This document shows positions 35,500 through 47,560 of a DNA stretch of 64,000 nt, piece after piece. The notes below the pieces were generated by a model. The model saw only the letters and a list, made by a program, of their open reading frames with translations. It was not told the DNA's origin and did no database searches. Origin of the DNA: Lepidonotus clava. Lineage: Eukaryota; Annelida; Polychaeta; Phyllodocida; Polynoidae. The DNA lies in contig OW387139.1 of the NCBI GenBank assembly GCA_936440205.1, positions 38,156,378 to 38,220,377 on the forward strand. Reading direction: 5' to 3'. The first letter of the stretch is position 1. Every line of letters starts with the position of its first letter. A program made the translations under genes and the position numbers.

Positions 35500-35670
35500 C
35501 TAACCACCACCACCCACCCACCCCCTCCACCTCCGGGCCGGCGCCCATCCACTGGAGGCGCCTAATCCAGTATGGTGGACAGTGGGGAGATTGGGGGAGT
35601 GTACCTGGCCGCTCCCCACTCCAGGGAAATCAGGTAAAAGTGGGCGCCTCTGACGTCATCCTGTACCATG
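35500..35670. promoter_or_regulatory. GC-rich patch with a perfect CRE
   Basis: TGACGTCA at 35651-35658 follows a GC-rich stretch with GGCGCC words. No open frame of note. Confidence 0.3.
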
Positions 35671-36239
35671 CAGTTACAGGGTAGTTATTATATCTCTGCA
35701 CCAACCCTGGAAAGCGACAAGCCCGTCAGGAGAAAATGAATATGTTCCCCAGGGAACAAACACCGGAAACAGGAAGAACGGGAAAAAAAGAAAATAAATA
35801 GGAACGTACTTTGAATGTGGTGGATGGAAGAGAGGTATTGTGAGTGTGATTATAAGCTACGGGAAAAGGGTACATGTATTTTTTTCCTTAACTGACTCTG
35901 ACGTGTATTCAGTAGGAATAGAATTTATAGAAAATATTTTCTTTAAAAAAAACAGCAAATGGTTATAATGGGTCAGGGAGAATTTAAATATAGTTTGGGA
36001 TAATAGCAGGAGCATAAAAAATAAAACCCACTCTGGTCCCTTTATATATAAATAAATGCTTTAAACAAGAATCCATAGCGTGCTGCATGCTATAGCACAA
36101 CTAGCACAGCACTGGCTATTGGAAAACAAACGAGAGTATAAATGGAAACCCTGCACACAAGAAACTAGCGAGAACAATACCAAAACGAATGGGGTAAAAA
36201 GACAATAACGATAACAAAAAGATAATAACGATAACAGAG

Positions 36240-36620
36240 CACACCCAGCAGGGTATTGGTTCGGTGCACTGTCAGTTGAAGCCGTTCGCCATGTTGAACA
36301 TTTTTCTGGAAGGGCGGGTTGCATGGGGCGGGGTGGCAATGTTGGAATGGCGTGACGGCCCAACACGCGTCTGTGTTTGTTGTGAATATCATTATCATCG
36401 CCGTATGGGCTGGTGAATTTAGACGCTTGCCTCCAAGCTCCCGCCTCCCCCAAGCTGCAACTTTAACACCGCAACCCCAGAAGCGATCACTAGTGGCTTC
36501 GAGGCGCGGCTGCCATTTGATTTGCCTTGCAGCAGCGCGTTTATAAAACCATTGGCCTTCAAAGGCAATGGGTTCCGATTTACCCAAGCTTTGTTGAAAA
36601 GCCTGGGTTGTTGTCACACC
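36240..36620. promoter_or_regulatory. GC-richer patch, possible enhancer
   Basis: The CpG-bearing sequence has long overlapping open frames on the minus strand (130 and 150 codons) in two different frames, which argues against either being real. No protein family is recognised. Confidence 0.25.
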
Positions 36621-39541
36621 CTTTTATAACTCTGGTTTCTGTGTTAGACTCTGTGAGATGTGAGAGGCAGGGTGTATATTGATGGCTGTCGACAGCGAAC
36701 GCTGGCCGCTTTTGGTAGGCAAACAACCCGATATATTGTCTGACGTCTGTAAGTGTTCTCAGCACTGCTCTGTTAGTGCTGGTTCTCAGATGCCAGAACT
36801 CCCACTAGAGAACTACTAGTCTGCTTAGTGACCTTGCGATGCAACTGTTTTGTACGTATGAATTCATGCGCAATCTATCTTTTCACACAGGCAGGGGCTT
36901 TATATTTCTTTGTGATTTTAGAAACTGAGTATCCATTTTCATCTTCATATTGGTGGACGTATGATTCACAATTTTAGACAAGAGTGAAGACTAATGCCGT
37001 ATATTTTGTGTCTGATTTCTTAAAAACTGAATTCCCCCCTCTAGTTACTGTAATTCGATTATCAAGATATAATGAAGCAGGGTTAGAGCATTTTAGCTAA
37101 TTTTAGTCTACTTACTCCTGTTATGTACAGTATAATTACTCAATTAAGAATATTTAACCCTAAGTGACTAATTAGAATATAAATAGACGTTACGTGATAT
37201 CATCTCGAGACCTGTGCACCTCGGTCTATCTTTGTTCTCGCTTTTATTGTTTGGGGCAGCCACAGTTACATTAAATATTCCTCATTTCAAAGCCTAAAAT
37301 GACGGAAACAAATAAAAGTTAATACCTTTGTAGAAAGAACCTACACAGTCGTTTCCACGAACTTGTTATGTCAAACAGTCTGGAAAGAACCCATAAGGGT
37401 TGGCCGGACGTTAAACTACCCCAACAAACAAATGTTATGTCAAATTCACATATTTCCTAGATCCAAAATATATTTTTTTAAATCAAGCAACTTCACATAA
37501 GTATACATGTTCTTCCGGTAGCATCAAGAAGTATAGGTTTAACAATAGAAAAAAGAATTAACAGTGCATTTTGATTAGATTCGGACAACCAGAACGGCCA
37601 TTGTCTGTAGGGCAGTGGGTTCCCACCCTGGAGAATAGCCCAGATAGGGTGTACGTCCTGTTGACATTTGGCGCCGCGACAGGCGTTGGACCTGGCCAGG
37701 GAGAGGAATGCCTGCTAGGAAAGGTCGGAGGTAGGGGCCAGGCACAGGACATGGAAGAGCTTAGAAATCCCAGGAGTTTGGATGTATGTGCGTGCTTTTG
37801 TTAGTAGGAACAATGGATATATATTTGGCGTCAGGTACATGTGTTAGGCTAATGGGTTAGCGTCTGCATGGTATCCATGACAAAAGGGTCGGTGCCTCAT
37901 CAAAGTCAAAATGGTTTAGGGTTCAGTTTCGAGGCTGGGTCTGATTAAATAATGTTGGGTGTTTAATTTTGATTAGTACCTCCCCCAAGCAAAAAATAAA
38001 AGGAACTGAGAAATCACACAAAAAACATACGAAATAGAAAACACATAAAAAAGAAGATAGATAAGTAGATATTGCACAAAGATTCGAAAATTCAAAATAA
38101 ATCTGTTTCACAATCCAAAATATTGTTTTACGTCGTATGACATAAGACAAAATTTTGAAGTAGGTTATCATATTATATCATAAAGTTTAGCACATTGTAC
38201 CATATGGCAGATTGAATGATATTAGATTGCATGAGCTGCTCGCTGTATGCGTCCCTACATGAAGGGACAGATGGTTGTATTGGTAGTTTGTTGGAGCTCA
38301 TCTCATGTCCGACGGGTCGTACGTCGGATAATCATCCCGTACGTACGTCAGATGATGAATGAGTCTTTCATGTTGGCTGGGGAAATCAGACGGGAACCAG
38401 TGTTAGAGTTGTGACGTCAAGAACAGCTTTTAGATTGAAAAAGTAATTACTTTTCAGGGAAATATTCCATATTGTTTTCTAGCTTCACCATGTTTATTCC
38501 TAAAGTCATGTATTACGGGATAATATAAGGTGAAGAGAATTTATAAACAAAATGAAATATAAAACCCTTGAAATATCCTTTATGCATTCAAAACTCATGT
38601 TACTACTAAACCTATCTAATACATTGGGAAGTACAACCGTTCCTGGCACAACCTATATAATTCAACATGGTCCAAATGCTGGGTAGGCCTATTCCACGTT
38701 TAAGAGCAATTTCCCATTTTCTCCACAAACCTCGCTAATGACATTTTCAAATTTGTACACTCTCAGATCAGAACAAATGAGTTAAAATACCACACAGAAA
38801 AGTTGATGTCAGACCGAGAAATTTCAATGAAAATTCTAAGATTTTGAAAATCAAATTTGCATGGTCGGTTTGCAGAAGGCAGTGTCGACTTTGTGCTTGA
38901 AGTAAGAACTGCTTGTGACGTGAAAACCTTGCTGTTGAGTAGGCCTTTAATGCAAGCACCCCGCATCGCCCGGTGAATTAGGATTCTGGCTGTATTGTGA
39001 ATGACAACCGACTCGGTTCAAAATGTTGCCATTTGATGGATGAGCAAAGCATTCTTCTCAATTCAGAACTCCGGGACCATGGAGTTGGATGGCTAGGAAC
39101 AGTTCATGGCGAATGGCCGTTCTCTTTTCATGACAACGTTTATTGAAAATGATACATTTTCTGGAAGAATGTATTGAGATTTTGATCGTGCGATTCTCTC
39201 TCAGCGGTAAATAACATAGCATTTGTATATATCAAATATAGACCTACATATAATAAATCTGCCACAAAAGCACAGATACTTTAGTCCTTAGAGTATTTTT
39301 GTTTTGTAACTATAAAATTAACAACCCCCCCTTGACTAGTTCTATTTGAATATCCTACTGCAACAAGTATGATTCACGAATAATTTATCAACATCAAATC
39401 CGCCACTCTCTATCTTTTCCTCAAAATGTAAATTACAGTAAATTGCAAGGTTGTTAGAATTACATGTAGTTTTATCATTTGACATTCCAACATTCAAGAC
39501 CAATTTAATACTGAATGCCCCATACTTCCACATGCCCACTG
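36621..39541. other. No gene recognised
   Basis: AT-rich apart from 37560-37800. It contains the SINE tail at 37376-37432, a GAGCTGCTC at 38233-38241 and a TAGGCCTA at 38684-38691. No supported exon. Confidence 0.5.
37376..37432 (+). mobile_element. Second SINE tail family, 5'-truncated, with 12-bp target duplication
   Basis: The 57-bp insert begins CAGTCTGGAAAGAACC, contains GGCCGGACGTTAAACTACCC and ends CAACAAACAAA. TGTTATGTCAAA occurs exactly at both borders (37364-37375 and 37433-37444). Its GACGTTAAACT core is shared with the SINE at 4471, but the rest differs, so it is a related family with a common LINE-recognised tail. Confidence 0.88.
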
Positions 39542-39652
39542 TTCTGGGCTTTAAGTTCTGGGCTTTAAGTTCTGGGCTTTAAGTTCTGGGCTTTAAGTTC
39601 TGGGCTTTAAGTTCTGGGCTTTAAGTTCTGGGCTTTAAGTTCTGGGCTTTAA
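39542..39652. repeat. Minisatellite, 14-bp unit TTCTGGGCTTTAAG, about 8 copies
   Basis: The units are nearly identical, so the array is young or recently homogenised and likely polymorphic in length. Confidence 0.97.
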
Positions 39653-39848
39653 ATAGTTTGTTGATGGCTAAACTGAATCCCAACTGCCTGAAGGGCTGAT
39701 TAGAGGTGACGATTAGTTACACCAACTGGTGTGTAATAACAGTCGGGCCACAATTAGAGCCCAGGAGGCAACCTGAACCTTTTACCCGTTAAGAGAGTGT
39801 GTCGAACGTGGAGGTTTTCCTCAGGTTTTCCTGACTGGTTTACCAATA

Positions 39849-40175
39849 CAGGGTGCCCACGCAGGTCTTATAAGGTCTTAAAAGGTCTTATTTTGGTTTT
39901 GCTATATTTATAAGGCTATTAGAAAGGTCTTATTTTAGGTCCTGAGGTATTAGAAAGGTCTTATTTTAGGGTCAATGTGAATTTATCATCAGATTTAATT
40001 TTTCTTTCTCTTATTTCCATCTTTATCTCTTTATGGTAGAATGTGTAAATGTTTAAAAAGGTGAAAAAAAGTTCATAAAAAAGTCTTGAAAAGGTCTTAT
40101 TTTTGTACCCGACAAGGTAGTATAAAGGTCTTATTTAGGTCTTATTTTGATTTCTGAAAAAGCGTGGGTACCATG
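39849..40175. mobile_element. Non-autonomous element with CAGGGTGCCCACGC ends, built of AGGTCTTA repeats
   Basis: The left end CAGGGTGCCCACGC and the complemented right end CATGGTACCCACGC agree at 12 of 14 bases. CAATA flanks both sides (39844-39848 and 40176-40180). The inside is dominated by repeated AAGGTCTTATTTT words on one strand. CAGGG-type ends suggest a hAT relative; the 5-bp flank is shorter than the usual 8. Confidence 0.8.
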
Positions 40176-40180
40176 CAATA

Positions 40181-41677
40181 ACAAATGGCCCTAAAATTTC
40201 GACTCTGCAGAGTATTTGTTGTTGTTAGAGGTATTTTGTATTGGTGATTTTCCTCACAAAAGGAGCTGTGTTTATTCTTAAACGAAGTTGTTGAAAAAAT
40301 GTTCGAAAACAAAAAGAAAATGTCCCAATTCTTTGTCAATACTCTATCTCTATATGGATTCAAATACGTACTCAGAATTTGGCATACTTAGAGTCGCAAA
40401 ACGTGCATGTTAGTTGAATATCTACAGCTGGATGATATATAGGCCTAGTTCCGGCAAAAAGTGACAATGGTTACTACTGTGAGTCTGTCTCAGGTTAATA
40501 TATGCCCTGGAGAGTTGCCTACGGTTACTGAAAGTCTATGGTCCCACGATCACCAATTGGTTTATGTGAACCAAACTTAATTTCACATTTTTTGTTGGGC
40601 AAAACAGGACTTGACCTCCGGCATAAAAATTGTGTAAATAAAAACTCTCTTTATATTAGCTGTCTATCTTAAAGACAAACCTGTGTCCTAGAATGTGCCA
40701 CTAAAACACCTGTGCGTATGTTTAAAACAACTTAGAGGCCTTTTAAGGCCACAGGGTGGATTTAATTTTGAGTATAATAGAAAGTTAGTCAAACATACAG
40801 TATCAAAATATGTAACACTTAATTGGACTTAGTTCAAGAAACATTGTTACCAAGAAGAAATATGAAATAATCATCGACATACTTATTAGAAAAATTTGAT
40901 AAGTGCTTTGGGGTTGAAAAGGAAAGCATATCTTTATTTAACCTTACATTCAACATTAAGAAGAATTGCGTCTGGATACGGGCTTTTGTTGTTCCAATGA
41001 TCAATGCACAGTAAGTTCGCCCTAAAATGTAAACGTTTCTGTTTTATAGATACAATCTTGCATAAATGGAGTAGTCGATGGCAGTAACATCCGAATAAGT
41101 AGAAATAGTACAACCATCTGTGCAATATTTCACAGTTTGGTAGAACTAATGGTTTCATCAATATGCGTTCCAGATGGGGCCATTACCTTTGCATGTATAC
41201 AGTGAATTTTAATTCTAAAATTTACAATGAGTTTCAGAATGATATATGCACATGAATTGTTTTAATGTACAGTGTATAGAATACCACAGCATTTTCAGTT
41301 GAATAGGGGCACCAATAATGAATTAGTCATAGTTTTAGGTCAGAATTAAACTGCACAGTCAGGTGTATGGTATGTTAAGGTCACATTAAGTACTACGGGC
41401 ACATTAGATAAAATGAAGCTTCAAATAAACCCTGAAATATCAAAATATCCAAAATGCCTTAAAATTTTACATTATAATCATTGTCAATCAGAGTAAAACT
41501 GGATGTTTTACGCCATGGATTTGGGGTTAAAAACAAGCTGCAATACTAAAATAGAAGCTTGTTTCAGATACGAGGCTGTTCTTTAATATCAAATAATCCT
41601 ATGTGGTTAATGAGTCACCTGTGGTCAAAAACTCATTGGTACTGATCATATTAGCACATTATAGGCAAGGGATATCG
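40181..41677. other. No gene recognised
   Basis: AT-rich; short random open frames only. One TAGGCCTA at 40440-40447. Confidence 0.5.
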
Positions 41678-41690
41678 CATACCCACGATG

Positions 41691-41741
41691 ATGGTCCTGA
41701 TATAGCTGAAACGGACGTTAAACTCCAACAGTAATCATCAT
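41691..41741 (+). mobile_element. 5'-truncated SINE tail with 13-bp target duplication
   Basis: Only the last ~51 bp of the SINE seen at 4471 are present (TGGTCCTGATATAGCTGAAA then CGGACGTTAAACTCCAACA and ATC repeats). CATACCCACGATG (41678-41690) and CATACCCACAATG (41742-41754) flank it with one mismatch, which marks a genuine retrotransposition event. Extreme 5' truncation is usual for LINE-driven reverse transcription. Confidence 0.88.
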
Positions 41742-41754
41742 CATACCCACAATG

Positions 41755-44700
41755 AAAAATAGATGAGTGTATATTCAGTGTTTGAAATTAAATTTTATTT
41801 TGTACTTCCCCTTTAAATGTTCGCCCGGGGGCTTGCCTGTACGCATACGAGTATACAAGTTTAACAAATAATGAAAAAATATGCACATTCAGAGTGCACA
41901 TTCTAAACTGTGCGCCCGACAACAGAATTGGCACATATAGGTGCACCATTCCAGACACTGTCAAAACAATTTGCAGAGAATTTGCATCAGTAAGAATGGG
42001 CACTCTAGTTATAACCGTTCTGATCAAATTTGGATCGACCGCCAGACTGTTGGTCATGGTTGAACTTCTTCCAGTTATAAATTGCTGTATAGATTCAGGT
42101 TGGTCGTGGTTCAAAACAAGTTTGAAGGTTAACCGTAATCCTTAGAGTCACAGTTCGTTGCATAAGAAGCCTTCTTCCAGTATTCCCATACTAGTACTGA
42201 TTATGTAATACCCAGCCTATTGTAATACATCAGTTGATTTGAGCAAACAAGTTAAAAAGTCTATATATAAAAGTACCTATCAAACCTGAAAAGTGCCTCT
42301 TTTAGTCTATATGACGTCGGTTCCCCTGGGGCTGTTTGAATTCAACTACTCAAACAGAACCACCATTGATTTGGTACTGACTAGTGACTGTATTTTGTAA
42401 CAGTCTGGTAGTACCACTAAGTCATAAAGGTCAATAACTATAACTGCCCAAACTTAATCCAACCAGCGGCCAGGGTTGCCCGATAACATGTCTTGATCTA
42501 GCTGTCCCCTCTTGGCCTTGTATAGCTCATATTTGTCAGCATCCAAGGAAATGACAACATAGGTTCAAAAATGAAGTGATCAGTCTTTGTATGTATATTT
42601 GAAAGATCTCTATAGATGCTAGATGGTTTGATATTGACTGAGTGACCAGTCCATAAAGGATCACCTGACTGACTGCATGTAGGCCCTACTGAACTATTAA
42701 TAGCTCATGCAGGAAATCGCGTCAACCCCCATGAATGACCACCATTGGTGCGGCCATATTTTATGCAGTATAATAGTCAATTATTCTGTCCCATGGTATG
42801 TTGGATAACCTTGGCTGATGAATATAACTTGTCCTCCGATGTATCCAGTATGAATATTTTAGAATATTCTGTATTAAATTTTACCTGAGTTTTCTTGTAC
42901 TTTATACTTTAGTACTGACTGTAGGTGGCAGATCATATGTGCAATAAATATACATTTTAAATTATATATCCAATATTCATTATTTTCTTGATATTTTATT
43001 ACAAATAAATATAATTTCAATAAAGAATATACAGTGCAACGTCACAATTTGCCTTACAAGGAATCTTCTATATGTGGGGACCGTACTGTAAGATAAAATT
43101 AATTTCATCGTTTTATGTATTAAGGCAAGATGTTATGTGTATTTAATGCAATAGGTTACAGTTACATAAGAAAAGGAGACGGAAAGTCACAATAATTGCT
43201 ATAGAAAAATCAATGCACCAAATCAAAAGCCCTTATGCTGAGGCCTTAAAATCTTCACATGCACAGCCATGACCATGCAATGCTTTCGCCAGCTAACCCA
43301 ACCATTGAAGCCCTGAAAGTTCTGCTGCTAAGCCCATGCCTGGTCTGGGGATATTCTCCTGCACGCGCGGCCTGGGGTCATGATGTAACTGGCTCTATAT
43401 AGTTAAGTTACCTCAACTAGCTCTATAGACCTTTAGCTTCAGTACCTCAGGTCTTAATACAGGTAGAGGTACGGCGTGTTACATGCATGGACATACATGC
43501 AGTGCAGCCGGCCGGCCGGCGGCTTAAAACCTTGAAGCAAACAGGCAATAGAAGGCTGAGGGATTCCTTTTTGCTGATATAGCAGAAAGTAATTCAGACA
43601 GAAAACACGTGCAAAATTACAGGGAGAATTCCAAGGGATTTCATGTATGCATACATGACAAACGAACTTAGGATATATTGTGTATAAGAAAAGAACAAGC
43701 TATGTGATACCATTCATGTGGGCACTTCAATGTCAGGAGTGGTAATCTTTTCCACGTACAAAAGAAACACAAGAAGAAAATGAAAAATTACCCCAAGGAA
43801 GTGCTCCGGAAAAACACAGGATACCTAAAAACAGCCTCAAGAGGACAAACCATGCAGAAAATGGCCAAGTAAGAAAAATAACCCACATATACTTAAACTA
43901 AAGTAAACCAGTGATTAACATGTTATACGTAACACTTTCTGAGAAAGCTTTATATTTGTGTGCGTGTGAATGATTAAAATTCTATACATCCTTTGTACAT
44001 ATGCATATATATATATAGGTGAAGTTGTACGGTGTATATATAGCCTATACAAATCGATGCGGGTCGCAGCCGTTGCCGGGTGAACTGGTCGACTGTCGCT
44101 CGAGGTAGGCGGCCCGTGACACAGAGTGGTCGACTCCTCCTGTGGCAGGCACGTTAACCTTCACACACTCCGCACTCTTACCCTCAGTGTGTCAGGCCTA
44201 CGGGGATGCGCGGAGTATAGGTTGTCCTCCAGGGTGGGCGCATGGAGGAAATTACAATACCTTGAAGGGGGGACATCACAAGAGGACGTTAACTAGGCCT
44301 TATACCAAATGCACTGGAATTACATATATATTATGTGTATATATATATATGTTATGCAAATAGTGGATATACCTAGCTCTGTTGGATAGAATAGAGGGAA
44401 TTTACCTCTGTACAATGATGACATGGAATCGGGGAGTTTATATTTCCAGCTTTTGACCTATGAGAAAATACTTACTGGAGACGTTTTCGTTTTGGAGAAG
44501 TTATCTTCTTGGTTCCTGTTGGGAGGATGTCCGGAGATGTGTGCGAATAACGTGAGTTATTTCACGGAAGGAGGAAAACGGATAACTATACCTGGGCCGT
44601 GGATAAAAGCTAATGATACCTCTTGGTGCCAGGTAAATAAGTTTCTACAAACCTTTTTCCTCCTAAATACATAAAATGTTGTATTGGACTCACCCTTCAG

Positions 44701-45360
44701 GTTCTAGGTGGTCGCCGAAATGTTAGGGACCTTTAGTAAAACCATTGCTTTCCCTATGAAAGGTAAATAACTTAAATTGTATCTTAAGTTAAGCTCAGAG
44801 TATTAATTCTCATATGCATGAAATTTGGAATTTAAGAAAATTAACAGGTCAAAACGGTTGTCATTAAGCTCGATCCTTACCGCTTAGGACGAAGCATGAT
44901 CACATGATTGTGGGTTGGCATGTCGTTATGTCTAAACGTCAATTTACATATCGTTAAAACCCTCGAGAGAGATTGATATGAGATGTGTCTTCATGCAGTG
45001 TCAGAATTTAAGGGTGCACCCTACATCTAAGGTGCATGATTTTGTCAAGGGGCACACTCGATCATTTCTATAGTTTGCATCCAGGTATACGCAAAGCTTT
45101 TTCTGAACATAGATGTCTTACACAAGAGGGGGCTTGGTTTTATGGCCTGGGGCATAGTTTTTAGGGGATGTGCATCCGATGTGTGTATGGATAAAATCCT
45201 CAAATATTGCAGAAAATCAGAGAAAATTATAACCACAGCCAGTCTTACTGATTGTATGAAGGTCATGTAAACTTTGGTATATGTCCGTCAAATAACGTTG
45301 GCTGCATGTACTATTAGCGTTCAGTAACCTACACTAGGTTAGATATTCTGATGGCTTTCT
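41755..45360. other. No gene recognised; one candidate exon at 44451-44632
   Basis: Overlapping frames at 41788-42145 on both strands are not supported. A plus-strand block from an acceptor (TATATTTCCAG) to a donor (CCAG|GTAAAT) at 44451-44632 stays open (ending WIKANDTSWCQ) but matches nothing known. A CpG-bearing patch lies just upstream at 44050-44290. Confidence 0.4.
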
Positions 45361-45369
45361 TCTGCTTAC

Positions 45370-45710
45370 TCTCTAACACACTTCACAATTCAGCCACCAT
45401 TACAGCGGCCATCAAGGCATGATCCAATAGAGGTCTTAATGCATTATCTGAGCTGCTCATATTCTGCTCAGTCCGCCGAGTCACTCACATCCGCCTCACG
45501 AGACCCATATCCTGCGCCTCCTGGCCTTCTTAGCAACCCATAGTTAATAGATTATTCCCCCCAACTGATGTATTAATGCACCAGTGCCTTGTGTCTGGTT
45601 AATAATGGATCCCTTATCAATTAAGTGGTGTCGCCGTGGCGCAGTGGTCTCCTATGAGCAGCTCACGACCAGCTCACCCCACACCTCATCTGCTCACAGC
45701 AGGGCTCTCC
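45370..45710. promoter_or_regulatory. GC-richer patch with two GAGCTGCTC motifs
   Basis: It contains GAGCTGCTC at 45450-45458 and its complement at 45656-45664, plus TTAATAGATTA and GGTTAATAAT homeodomain-like words. A pol III A-box-like string (TGGCGCAGTGG) lies near 45636, without a matching B box. Confidence 0.3.
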
Positions 45711-47510
45711 GACCACAACCTCCGCCCAATAATTCACCAAGCATACAGAGCTCACATCATACAAAGCCTGCAAATTTGTGAGATCTTATTCATTTGTGAC
45801 GACATTGGGAATTTCCGCTCATACAATCAGAAGAGTCTTGATATTTGAGAACGGAAATAGCCGCTTTAGGAAGGTCCTGTAAATTTGTAGTGTTTCCATG
45901 CTGAGTTATGTCCGGTTCGTTTACTATTCAAAGTTGTGTTGACAACGCCCTATATTCTACTTATATTAAGCCTTGGACGGGATGGGATTCTAGAATGTTC
46001 GATTCGAGAGGGTATCAAATATAACATTGGGATGAGCGGCATATAGTGTATGTTAACAGTGAATAACACTAACGGAGTAATATCCGATACGATGCAATAA
46101 TAATGGCTCCAGTTATACCGTATTTATTCATAGCATTTTAAAACACAATCTGACAATTCATTCCAATGCTGAAGGGAGTTGTTGAAGATACAGATATAGA
46201 ATAGATATACCTTGATTAGGCAAAAAAAAAAAGTCTTGTTCCGTTTCCGACCGACCCTATTTTTTTTAGTCCCGACCCTTTTGAAGGAAAATGTAGGGAA
46301 AATGCAATAAAATTTGCCTAAAATGAGCACCCAGCTTATCATTACAGTTTAAAAAAGATATTAAAAAAAATCAATCCCGACCTACCAACCCTTATTTTTT
46401 TGAGATATGAAACCTGAACGCAACAATATATCTTTTTTTTCGGCCTAATAAAATTGCTCTCAACATCAGACCTGAAAATAAGGCCGGCATTTTTACAGAA
46501 AGTCAAAATGCCGGCCCTGGTTTTGCTCAATGGTGTCATGCATACAGGACCAGTATGTATTTAGGTACTTCCTTTGTTTGCACATTTCCGTCGGACCATT
46601 ATAATGTATGCATCTAACCACCTGTTACAACTATAGGTATGATTCATACCATCGTGAACAGAGATTGTATGAATGTTTAGGATCATCCTCTCCTGATCTA
46701 GAACATATTTTAGCTTTTAGTCCCTTTTAGCTTGTCATTTATCTAATGCATTTTAAGGCGAAGATCTACAATATTTAAGTCATAGGATTTCATTGGAAAT
46801 ACTTACACTATACATTGGCATAATGTGGCTACACATATTTAAATCATTTCAATTTCGAAACAATTTGATATGAATATAGAGGAAACAATAATGACATTGA
46901 AATCATGGATTTGGTATATTTTAATTATTTCACTTGTACGTCGAGGCAGTCTTCATGACACTCAACATATCTAGCTAAAATGATAATCTCAGGGGATAGC
47001 ACAACGTTTATTTGCGTGATCGTAAAGCTTTTGCTGAGAGGCCTTTAATCCCCATCAAGGGGAATTGCCATTCGTTTATTCCCTTTGATGCTGTGCCATG
47101 AGCGGAGGCCGTGCCAGGTAGATACCTATACAATATATTATACACAGGTATATCACATGCATGTGTAGCCACCTACGCTAGATTAGGTATTCGGCTAAAT
47201 ACGTGTATATTACATATATACATTACAGCGATAAGCAATGGCGTGTTTTCTGACCATCCCACGAGGCTTGCTTATGTGTAACAATGCCAAATTAAACAAT
47301 GATTTATGAACTGCAATCTGGTATTGCACAAAATATTCTGTTTTAGTTGTGTATACGTGTACATTAAATATACATAATAGAGATAGGCCCAACGATAAAA
47401 AAAACTGACCGAAAAGGCCTGTTTGTTTTTTCTGAAAGATATATAATTTCATTGTAAAATTCAATCGTTTACAATGAAATGGGATAACTACCAGTATACA
47501 GCTAAGTCAG
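45711..47510. other. No gene recognised
   Basis: AT-rich, with a T- and A-rich low-complexity zone at 46220-46450. Confidence 0.5.
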
Positions 47511-47520
47511 TCAGTCAGGG

Positions 47521-47553
47521 CATGGAGAGTAAAATCTTATTTTACTCTCCATG
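47521..47553. mobile_element. 33-bp hairpin insertion, copy 1
   Basis: Perfect 15-bp arms CATGGAGAGTAAAAT / ATTTTACTCTCCATG flank a CTT loop. GTCAGGG directly abuts both ends (47514-47520 and 47554-47560). The same hairpin occurs at 61647 with a different flanking repeat. Confidence 0.85.
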
Positions 47554-47560
47554 GTCAGGG

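Noticed and set aside
36061-36617. Two minus-strand frames of 130 and 150 codons
   Set aside because: They overlap in different frames with no recognisable domain and no splice logic.
41788-42145. Frames of 108 and 83 codons on opposite strands
   Set aside because: They overlap antisense, with no motif on either side.
45625-45700. tRNA-like or SINE head (TGGCGCAGTGG)
   Set aside because: It has an A-box match only; no B box follows at the right distance.
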